Of a DNA stretch of 64,000 bases, positions 57,449 through 64,000 are shown one piece after another. The notes beneath the pieces are model-generated. The model did no database searches. It saw only the letters and a list, made by a program, of their open reading frames with translations, and was not told where the DNA came from. Numbering within the stretch: position 1 is the stretch's first letter; every line of letters begins with the position of its first letter. The DNA comes from Thalassospira sp. ER-Se-21-Dark (GTDB taxonomy: Bacteria; Pseudomonadota; Alphaproteobacteria; Rhodospirillales; Thalassospiraceae), in assembly GCF_017922435.1 (NCBI RefSeq), contig NZ_VDEZ01000001.1, positions 186,001 to 250,000 of the forward strand. The letters are read 5' to 3'. Both the position numbers and the translations under genes were made by a program.

Positions 57449-57486
57449 CAAAACCCCGACCGAAAGATGCTTCGGTCGGGGTTTTT
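57449..57486. terminator. Bidirectional terminator between lysR and the aldo/keto reductase gene
   Basis: ACCCCGACCGAA (57453-57464) and TTCGGTCGGGGT (57471-57482) form a perfect 12-bp stem with a six-base loop. A-rich sequence on the left and TTTT on the right serve both convergent genes. Confidence 0.92.
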
Positions 57487-57508
57487 ATCATCGTATCAAT
57501 CGCTGGGA

Positions 57509-58561
57509 TCAGACTGGTGCCTGACTGTCCGACGATTTCTGCCAAAGATTGATACCGGCATCCCCGGCATATTTATCTATCTCGGCCAACTCGTCTGCGC
57601 TGAATTCAAGGTTATTGAGCGCATCAAGGCTGTTATCAAGCTGCTGAACATGACGTGCCCCGATCAGGGCAGATGTCACCTCGGGACGGCGCAGCACCCA
57701 GGCAATCGCCATCTGGGCCAAGCTTTGACCGCGACGTTTGGCGATCTCGTTCAGTGCGCGAACGCGATTGATGTTTTCGTCGCTCAGCATGCCTTTCTGG
57801 AAGGATCCTTCAAGGGCGGCACGTGAATCCTCTGGCACGCCATTCAGGTACTTGTTGGTCAAAAGGCCCTGTGCGAGCGGCGAGAAGGCGATGCAGCCCA
57901 TGCCAAGCTCGGAAAGCGTATCAAGCAGACCATCCTCGACCCAGCGATTGACCATCGAATAGGACGGCTGATGAATGACGCATGGCGTTCCCATGTCCTT
58001 GAGGATCGCATGCGCTTCGCGGGTCATTTCCGGCGAATAGGACGAAATCCCGACATAAAGCGCCTTGCCCGAACGCACGATCTGATCAAGTGCGCCCATG
58101 GTCTCGGCAAGCGGGGTGTTGGGATCAACCCGGTGGGAATAGAAGATATCGACATATTCCAACCCCATCCTCTTAAGACTTTGATCCAGGCTGGAAATCA
58201 GATATTTGCGTGACCCCCATTCCCCAAACGGCCCCGGCCACATGCGATAGCCCGCCTTGGTGGAAATGATCAACTCGTCGCGATGGCGTTTAAGATCCTG
58301 CGACAGGACCTTGCCAAAGTTTTCTTCGGCCGAACCCGGCGGCGGGCCATAGTTGTTGGCAAGATCAAAGTGGAACACACCGCGATCAAACGCGCGACGG
58401 ATCATCGCCCGCTGGGTTTCATAGACATCCACGCCACCGAAATTCTGCCACAGACCAAGCGTGATTTTCGGCAGAAGCAATCCACTGCGCCCGCAACAGT
58501 CCCAGTTTTCGTCGTTATAGCGATCAGGATTAGCCATCCACTGGGCTTCGACTTCAGCCAT
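57509..58561 (-). CDS. Aldo/keto reductase, YghZ (L-glyceraldehyde 3-phosphate reductase)-like
   Basis: A 350-residue (alpha/beta)8-barrel NADPH-dependent reductase. The catalytic tetrad is visible as Asp and Tyr in FHFDLANNYGPPPGSAE, Lys in IISTKAGYRMW and His in DIFYSHRVDPNTP. Near the C-terminus, AWVLRRPEVTSALIGARHVQQL is the coenzyme-binding stretch. Full-length similarity in the N-terminus (NPDRYND then CGRSGLLLPKITLGLWQNFG) points to the YghZ/GpR branch, which detoxifies methylglyoxal or reduces L-glyceraldehyde 3-phosphate. AGGAGG five bases before ATG 58561 fixes the start. Confidence 0.87.
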   Translation of the reverse strand: MAEVEAQWMANPDRYNDENWDCCGRSGLLLPKITLGLWQNFGGVDVYETQRAMIRRAFDRGVFHFDLANNYGPPPGSAEENFGKVLSQDLKRHRDELIISTKAGYRMWPGPFGEWGSRKYLISSLDQSLKRMGLEYVDIFYSHRVDPNTPLAETMGALDQIVRSGKALYVGISSYSPEMTREAHAILKDMGTPCVIHQPSYSMVNRWVEDGLLDTLSELGMGCIAFSPLAQGLLTNKYLNGVPEDSRAALEGSFQKGMLSDENINRVRALNEIAKRRGQSLAQMAIAWVLRRPEVTSALIGARHVQQLDNSLDALNNLEFSADELAEIDKYAGDAGINLWQKSSDSQAPV

Positions 58562-58670
58562 ATATTCCTCCTGCTTTCAGAAGCGGTTTACCGCTTTTCT
58601 TAAATCGATCCAATGCAGTCTTAATAGGGCATTCGACCCTGTTTGTCAGTGCCAAGTACGCAGCGTGAAA

Positions 58671-60695
58671 TCAGTCTGATTTCTTTTTGATCGGCGCTGT
58701 TGCGTTTTGCAGCCATTCACGATGATCATCATCGAGATCATCGGCATACATCGCATAGACTTGTGCGTGGTAATCGTTAAGCCACTGCAACTCGTCCCTG
58801 GTCATCAATTCCGGATCGATCAGTTTGCGGTCAATCGGCGAGAAGGTCAGCGTTTCAAAGCCAAGCATTTTGCGATCAGCCCCAATCGGCGCATCGATTT
58901 CAGTTACCGCAATCAGGTTTTCAATGCGAATGCCGTATTCGCCTTCCTTATAAAAGCCCGGCTCGTTCGAAAGGATCATCCCCGGTTTCAGGGCCACCGT
59001 GTTCGGCGCCTTGGAAATGCGTTGCGGACCTTCATGCACACCAAGGTAGCTGCCAACGCCGTGGCCGGTGCCATGGTCAAAATCAAGCCCGGCTTCCCAA
59101 AGCGGCATGCGTGCCAGCGTATCAAGCTGTTGGCCCGTAGTTCCAACGGGGAATATGGCGCGGGCAAGGGCAATATGCCCCTTCAGCACGCGGGTGAAGC
59201 GGTCGCGATGTTCCTGTGTCGGATTCCCGATCACGGTCGTGCGCGTGATATCGGTGGTACCATCAAGATATTGCGCCCCGGAATCAATCAGGAAAATCTC
59301 GCCCGGGGTCAGATTGCGGTTGGTTTCCGGGGTATTGCGGTAATGGCAAAGCGCCCCGTTCGGGCCACTGCCCGGAATGGTTTCAAAGCTTGAATCACGG
59401 AACAGCGGATCTTCGGCACGCATCGACAGTAACATGTCGGCTGCTGCGCGTTCATCGATATCACCGTTGGCGGCCGTTTCATCAAGCCACTTGAAATAGC
59501 GAATGATCTTTTCGCCGTCGCGTTTGTGGGCCTTGCGCGAACCGTCAAGTTCGACCTCGTTCTTGCAGGCCTTCGGAATGGCAACCGGATCACGCCCGAC
59601 ACGCACGGTGGCACCGGCCTCGGACAATTTCATACGCAGCCAGTCGGCTGCAGTGGCTTCATCCAGACGCACAGCCTGATTGCCCATCGCCTTCAGGGCA
59701 TCCCCGAGTTCGCCCGGTGCCCGCAAGGTTGCCTCACCCGACAGCCATTTGAGCGTTTCTGGCGCGATTTTGCGTTCGTCCATGAAAAGTTCGACCGAGG
59801 CATCGCCGTTGATGATCGCATAGCCAAGTGCAAGCGGTGTTTGCGGCACATCGGCACCACGGATATTCAAAAGCCACGCGATGCTGTCAGGTGCCGACAG
59901 AATGGCGCTGTCGCACGAAATGCGCGACAGAATTTCGGCAATCTGGGTGCGCTTTTCAAAACTGGATTTACCGGCATATTCCATTGGATGCGGACGCACC
60001 GGGCCAAGCGGCAGGTGCGGCTGGGCATGCCAGATGGCGTCAATCGGGTTGGTATCAATCGCGATCAGTTCCGCCCCGACCGCCTCACAGGCAGAGCGCA
60101 GATGTGCCGCCTGTTGCACGGTATGCAGCCAAGGATCATAAGCCAGCTTCTCACCCGATTTCAGGTGGTCATGCAGCCAGCCGACAACCGGTTCTTCGAC
60201 AAGGTGGCGGTATTCAAACAGATCACGGTTAACTTGCTGGCGCACCTGAATGGTGTAACGGCCATCGACAAAAACGGCGGCCTTGTCGCGCAAGACAACG
60301 GTCGCACCCGCAGATCCGGTAAAGCCGGTCAGCCACGCCAGACGTTCGGCCCGTGCTGGTACGTTTTCGCCCTGATGTTCGTCCGCGCGCGGCACAATAA
60401 AGCCGTCAACGCCCTTGGCCGCCAGATAGGTGCGCAAAGCATCCAGTCGATGGGCTGCGTCAAAATCATCCTTGGCCATTTTAAAAAGCGTTTTACGCTC
60501 ATCCCGCAGGGCCAGCAATTCGGCCCGCAGGGCATCATCCGGGGATTGGCAAATCAGATCAATCCAGTCTTCTCGCGTGCTGCCCTGGGCTGCGGCCAGA
60601 ACACCGTCAATCAGGTCGATGACAGCGCTAACATCCTTGTCGACATTGGCGGCTTCAAGCAGTTTGGCAAGTTGAGCATCACCGGAAATGGCCAT
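58671..60695 (-). CDS. Aminopeptidase P family (M24B) metallopeptidase with N-terminal extension
   Basis: From ATG 60695 (AGAGGA six bases upstream) it has 674 residues. It should remove N-terminal residues that precede proline. An alpha-helical N-terminal extension of about 75 residues precedes two creatinase-like domains and the catalytic pita-bread domain. Metal ligands are Asp471 and Asp482 (IDSGAQYLDGTTDITRT), a His in GHGTGHGVGSYLGVHEGP, and Glu residues in LSNEPGFY and GIRIENL. The C-terminal domain ends LNDYHAQVYAMYAD, typical of the large three-domain aminopeptidase P (X-prolyl aminopeptidase 1) type. Confidence 0.9.
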   Translation of the reverse strand: MAISGDAQLAKLLEAANVDKDVSAVIDLIDGVLAAAQGSTREDWIDLICQSPDDALRAELLALRDERKTLFKMAKDDFDAAHRLDALRTYLAAKGVDGFIVPRADEHQGENVPARAERLAWLTGFTGSAGATVVLRDKAAVFVDGRYTIQVRQQVNRDLFEYRHLVEEPVVGWLHDHLKSGEKLAYDPWLHTVQQAAHLRSACEAVGAELIAIDTNPIDAIWHAQPHLPLGPVRPHPMEYAGKSSFEKRTQIAEILSRISCDSAILSAPDSIAWLLNIRGADVPQTPLALGYAIINGDASVELFMDERKIAPETLKWLSGEATLRAPGELGDALKAMGNQAVRLDEATAADWLRMKLSEAGATVRVGRDPVAIPKACKNEVELDGSRKAHKRDGEKIIRYFKWLDETAANGDIDERAAADMLLSMRAEDPLFRDSSFETIPGSGPNGALCHYRNTPETNRNLTPGEIFLIDSGAQYLDGTTDITRTTVIGNPTQEHRDRFTRVLKGHIALARAIFPVGTTGQQLDTLARMPLWEAGLDFDHGTGHGVGSYLGVHEGPQRISKAPNTVALKPGMILSNEPGFYKEGEYGIRIENLIAVTEIDAPIGADRKMLGFETLTFSPIDRKLIDPELMTRDELQWLNDYHAQVYAMYADDLDDDHREWLQNATAPIKKKSD

Positions 60696-60952
60696 GAAGA
60701 TCCTCTTTAAAACATGTGGGGCATTGGGCAGGTGGTTAGACCTATGTAAGGGTTTGTGCCGATGTCGCGCAAGCACCAAAGAACTTTCCGACATACTGAG
60801 CCCTTTTCCCCGCCCGAAAACACCGGTGCATGCATCCCGCGTATGAATGCGTTGCAACCTTCGCAATGCACATTAGCCAAAGGTTAACGTATGACAGTCC
60901 CGCGACAAAAAGATGGCCCGTCGGGACGTCAATTTGCTGGAGACCATGAACG

Positions 60953-61144
60953 GTGATCCGTTTTCCTATTACTGCCTTGAGCGTCATACAATCCCGTCGT
61001 CGCCAGACGGCCTATGACGGCCTTGAGCGCCTGGCCCTTGGTCAGAAAACTGCGCTCGGTCTTGATACTGGCCCTGCCCATCCGGCAGACGACATTGCGG
61101 ATCGAATTAAAAACGACCCGCAAGATGCCAAGGATACGGAATAA
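60953..61144 (+). CDS. Possible small protein of unknown function
   Basis: A 63-codon frame from GTG 60953 to TAA 61144, with TGGAG ten bases upstream. Its product is basic in the first half (VIQSRRRQTAYDGLERLALG) and acidic in the second (PADDIADRIKNDPQDAKD). Codon choice (CTT GAG CGC CTG GCC) resembles neighbouring genes. A minus-strand frame over the same bases (from ATG 61203, 90 residues) is also codon-plausible, so at most one is real. The downstream plus-strand terminator favours this one. No family recognised. Confidence 0.22.
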   Translation: MIRFPITALSVIQSRRRQTAYDGLERLALGQKTALGLDTGPAHPADDIADRIKNDPQDAKDTE

Positions 61145-61236
61145 CGGATCAATCCCGCCCGGGTTGGTCTGCATCAAAAGACGAAGCGCAGGATCACGGT
61201 TCATGATCCTTGCGGCATTTTTGTCTTTTCCCTCTG

Positions 61237-61275
61237 AAACGGCCCTGCTTCTCCACAGCAGGGCCGTTTCTTTTT
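61237..61275 (+). terminator. Strong intrinsic terminator without an assigned gene
   Basis: AAACGGCCCTGCT (61237-61249) pairs perfectly with AGCAGGGCCGTTT (61257-61269) over a 7-base loop and is followed by CTTTTTG. It terminates plus-strand transcription arriving from 60.9-61.2 kb. Confidence 0.88.
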
Positions 61276-61342
61276 GACCAGTCGCAGGCCAGCACGCCAT
61301 AGTGCCCCAAACAGTAAATCATGATCACGATGCGGAGTGGAA

Positions 61343-62080
61343 ATGACCGAGACAGTTCTGATCACCGGTGGATCACGCGGTATCGGACGCGCAACTGCTG
61401 TTCTGTTTGCCGCCAAAGGCTGGAACGTTGCGCTAAGCTTTGTTGGCAATCAGGAAAGTGCTGATGAAACATGTGCGATGTGCGAGCGCGCCGGATTTAC
61501 CGGCAATGTGATTGCGCGCAAATGTGACGTTCGCGATGAAGACAGCGTTATTGCCCTGTTTGAGGCTGCACGTGATCGGTTTGGCGCGATTGACGCCGTG
61601 GTCAATAATGCCGGCATTGTCGCCCGGCAAAGCACACTTGCGGATATGGATATTGATCGCATAAAAGCCGTGTTCGATACCAACGTGCTCGGTGCCTATC
61701 TGGTTGCACGCGAAGCCGCACGAACCCTTCGTTCCGGTACCGCTATCGTCAATGTTTCATCCATTGCGGCAAAGCTTGGGTCACCTGACGAATATATCGA
61801 TTACGCCGGATCAAAAGCGGCAATCGATACCCTGACCATCGGCCTTTCCAAGGAACTCGGCCCGAAAGGGATTCGCGTCAATGCCGTGCGTCCGGGCATC
61901 ATCGAAACCGATATTCATGCAAGTGGTGGCCGCCCGGAACGCGCCCATGAACTCGGCCCGAATTGCCCGTTGGGACGTGCCGGCGACCCGCAGGAAGTCG
62001 CCCAAAGTATCTTTTGGCTGATCTCGGGCGACGCGTCCTATGTCACAGGCAGCATCATTGATGTATCAGGCGGCCGGTAG
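61343..62080 (+). CDS. SDR family oxidoreductase
   Basis: A 245-residue classical SDR from ATG 61343, preceded by GGAG at 61334. The cofactor loop TGGSRGIG is at residues 9-16, NNAG near 88, the catalytic serine in VNVSSIAAKLGS and Tyr/Lys in YIDYAGSKAA, and the C-terminal YVTGSIIDVSGG closes the fold. FabG-like proteins and glucose dehydrogenase-like proteins look similar, so the substrate is open. It follows the orphan terminator and is convergent with the histidine kinase gene. Confidence 0.87.
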   Translation: MTETVLITGGSRGIGRATAVLFAAKGWNVALSFVGNQESADETCAMCERAGFTGNVIARKCDVRDEDSVIALFEAARDRFGAIDAVVNNAGIVARQSTLADMDIDRIKAVFDTNVLGAYLVAREAARTLRSGTAIVNVSSIAAKLGSPDEYIDYAGSKAAIDTLTIGLSKELGPKGIRVNAVRPGIIETDIHASGGRPERAHELGPNCPLGRAGDPQEVAQSIFWLISGDASYVTGSIIDVSGGR

Positions 62081-62129
62081 CACGACCGATCAAGCCTGAT
62101 ACCCGACGACTTTCCGGATTTGGTTGCTC

Positions 62130-64000
62130 TTAGGGCGTTTCAGGCTTTCCCGGCAAATCGGCAGATGCCATCGCCACGTCCTTTGTTTCGCCAAACACCG
62201 CGGCCAAGCCATCATGCAATTCAATGATATCAAGTGGCTTGGCCAGTATGCGCGCAACCCCCAAAGCATTGAAGGCGTTGGTCACCTCGTCTGAGGCATA
62301 CCCGGTCATGACGACAACCGGGATTTGATTGCCAGCCTCTCGCAGCTTTTCGATCAGTTTCTGGCCGGTCATGCCGGGCATGGTCTGATCGGTCAGAAGC
62401 GCATCAAACTTTGCGTCCGGTGCACTCAGCGCTTCAAGCGCCTTGGCGGCCTCGTTAAACGTATCGACGGAATATCCGATCCGCTCCAACATCCGCGCAC
62501 AAAGCCTGAGGTTCTTTTCCTCGTCATCCACGACCGCAAGATGCCCGCCTGCACCTGCCGACAGGCTGCGGGTTTCGCGCTTTTCATCCGTGGCTTCGCG
62601 ATCATGTTCCGGCAACAGAATCGCGAACCGGGTTCCCTGCCCCAGGCGACTATAAACCGATATCTCGCCCTTGTGGCCGGTCACGATGCCATGCACCGTA
62701 GACAGGCCGAGCCCAGTACCCTTGCCCGGCTCCTTGGTGGTAAAGAACGGATCAAAGATCCTTTTGGCTGTTTCCGGCTCCATACCGACGCCGTTATCCA
62801 CGACGCTAATCTGGATATAGCGCCCGACCGTCAATAACGGATGTATTTCCAGACTGTCTTCGGTGACTTCGAAGCGGCTTGCCTTCACGCGAATTTCACC
62901 CTGATCGCCGACCGCATGACAGGCATTGGTGATCAGGTTCATCAGACACTGATCCAGCTGTGTTGCGTTGCCCATCACGGTCATGGATTTCGCCCCCAGT
63001 TCGACCTTGATCGACACACTCGATGGCATGGACCCACGGGCAAAACGAACCGTGCCCGAAATCATCGACCCGACATCAATCGGTGAACGTTCGGTTTCTG
63101 AGTTTCGGCTGAATGCCAGAATTTGACGGACAAGATCACGTGCCCGATCCGCCCCCTGGCGAATTTCCATAACATCTTCACGCAGCGGTGAATCTTCGGG
63201 CAAATCAGAATAAAGCAGTTCGGCATAGCCACTGATTGGCTGCAGGATATTGTTGAAGTCATGTGCGATCCCGCCCGCAAGAACACCGATGGTTTCCATC
63301 CGCTGGGAATGACGCAGTTGCTGTTCAAGCTTTTCACGTTTGCGTTCGGACTGAAGCCGCTGAAGTTCGGCAGACGCCCGCGACGCGAACACTTCGACAA
63401 TGGATTTCGCCAGTTCCGGATCACCAAGTGGTTTGTCCGATATGGTCACCAGAATACCGATCGGGCGTGCCTCACTGTCGTAAAGCGCGGCCCCGACATA
63501 TCCAACGACATCAACGTCAGTGACCTTTTGGACATCCTTCATCAAAACGGAAAAATTGTCTTTGCAGACAAACGTGCCTTCCTTGATAACGCGTTCCGCT
63601 GCAGATCCCGCCAGGGCGAAATCAAGGCCACCACGACTGCCATCCGGGGAATAGAATGCAACTGATTTCACCCGGTCACCGACAAGTTCGGCGATATGGC
63701 AATAGGTCATATCAAGTGTTTCACAGAGAACCTTTGTCAGGTTTTCAAAGAACCCGGCACCGACCTGATAGCGGATACCACGATAAATGGATTCCAGTGT
63801 CTCCTGATGGCGTTCGCGCTCCGTCACATCCAGTGCGAAACTGGCGATACAATCCAGTTCGCCATTGGCATCAAATATCGGGCTTTCATACCATTCGCAG
63901 ATGATGCGGCTGCCGTCGCGTTTGACATTCTCGAACCGGTTATTGACGCTGTTTTGCGTTTCCATGATCCGTTCGATCAGAGTGCCAAGACGCGCCCGGT
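62130..64000 (-). CDS. PAS-GAF-like hybrid histidine kinase with receiver domain, N-terminus cut by window edge
   Basis: The frame is open to base 64000, so the N-terminus is missing; 623 residues are visible. They begin inside a PAS domain ([18 protein letters not shown] with a PAC tail DVTERER), followed by a GAF-like sensor, a dimerisation helix with the phospho-accepting His in [18 protein letters not shown] (codon at 63261-63263), an ATPase domain ([34 protein letters not shown]) and a C-terminal receiver with Asp in LLTDQTMPG (codon at 62388-62390). It likely passes phosphate within itself to a histidine phosphotransfer protein. No response regulator gene is visible next to it. Confidence 0.92.
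   Translation of the reverse strand, partial: RARLGTLIERIMETQNSVNNRFENVKRDGSRIICEWYESPIFDANGELDCIASFALDVTERERHQETLESIYRGIRYQVGAGFFENLTKVLCETLDMTYCHIAELVGDRVKSVAFYSPDGSRGGLDFALAGSAAERVIKEGTFVCKDNFSVLMKDVQKVTDVDVVGYVGAALYDSEARPIGILVTISDKPLGDPELAKSIVEVFASRASAELQRLQSERKREKLEQQLRHSQRMETIGVLAGGIAHDFNNILQPISGYAELLYSDLPEDSPLREDVMEIRQGADRARDLVRQILAFSRNSETERSPIDVGSMISGTVRFARGSMPSSVSIKVELGAKSMTVMGNATQLDQCLMNLITNACHAVGDQGEIRVKASRFEVTEDSLEIHPLLTVGRYIQISVVDNGVGMEPETAKRIFDPFFTTKEPGKGTGLGLSTVHGIVTGHKGEISVYSRLGQGTRFAILLPEHDREATDEKRETRSLSAGAGGHLAVVDDEEKNLRLCARMLERIGYSVDTFNEAAKALEALSAPDAKFDALLTDQTMPGMTGQKLIEKLREAGNQIPVVVMTGYASDEVTNAFNALGVARILAKPLDIIELHDGLAAVFGETKDVAMASADLPGKPETP

Larger units (their letters stand above)
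60696..61342. other. Intergenic region with a possible short transcript
   Basis: No gene is firmly supported in these 647 bases. A strong plus-strand terminator at 61237-61275 has no recognised gene before it, so a small RNA or small protein gene probably ends there. The candidate ORF at 60953-61144 is listed separately. Confidence 0.5.

Noticed and set aside
60929..61203. Minus-strand 90-residue frame in the gap before the second SDR gene
   Set aside because: Its Shine-Dalgarno is only two bases from the ATG, and the strong terminator nearby serves the opposite strand.

Overview
The window looks like chromosomal DNA of a free-living, motile Gram-negative alphaproteobacterium, most likely a marine or soil Rhodospirillales member resembling Thalassospira; the genus is inferred from overall gene content, not proven. 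Support comes from the alphaproteobacterial gene order of the division/cell-wall (dcw) cluster, a GAAC-N7-GAAC SOS box (the alphaproteobacterial LexA type, GTTC-N7-GTTC on the other strand) before recN, a meso-diaminopimelate-type MurE (DNPR motif), an LpxC/BamD outer membrane, a TRAP transporter and two large chemoreceptors. I see no phage, insertion sequence, CRISPR array or tRNA.

Region 1 (1-15.4 kb) is metabolic and accessory. It holds a D-lactate-dehydrogenase-like FAD enzyme cut by the left edge, an AIM24-family protein, a GAF-GGDEF diguanylate cyclase, and a GNAT acetyltransferase followed by a YjhX/TopAI-family topoisomerase-inhibitor toxin. A VOC protein and a membrane-anchored FMN glutamate-synthase-like protein come next. 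Then a one-strand block of dctP-dctQ-dctM plus a fused HyuA-HyuB 5-oxoprolinase suggests uptake and ATP-dependent opening of 5-oxoproline or a related cyclic amide. A divergent SDR and a MarR-like regulator sit beside it.

Region 2 (15.5-28.4 kb) carries two tandem paralogous chemoreceptors, DjlA, the ABC-F protein Uup, an EamA exporter, a peptidoglycan amidase, RNase P RNA (rnpB), a PPOX flavoprotein, a cysteine hydrolase, CorA and an EF-hand protein.

Region 3 (28.4-54.4 kb) is the complete dcw cluster: mraZ-rsmH-ftsL-ftsI-murE-murF-mraY-murD-ftsW-murG-murC-murB-ddl-ftsQ-ftsA-ftsZ, followed by lpxC, bamD, recN and ligA. These genes make lipid II, flip and polymerise it at the septum and build the divisome. 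Most genes overlap by 4 bp or lie a few bases apart. An intrinsic terminator closes the cluster after ftsZ.

Region 4 (54.4-64 kb) has a small unknown protein, a nuclease-fold protein lacking key catalytic residues, a divergent EamA/LysR pair with a LysR-type operator, an aldo/keto reductase, an aminopeptidase P, an SDR and a hybrid histidine kinase cut by the right edge.

The most noteworthy signals are regulatory. (i) The yjhX/topAI leader has an 8-codon upstream ORF with a good Shine-Dalgarno whose start lies in one arm of a 10-bp inverted repeat; the other arm abuts the yjhX start codon, a layout reminiscent of the antibiotic-sensing toiL-topAI leader of E. coli. (ii) Five MraZ boxes in exact 10-bp phase lie before mraZ, with further phased pairs upstream. 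(iii) A 20-codon upstream ORF with a strong Shine-Dalgarno and an internal hairpin precedes ftsZ.
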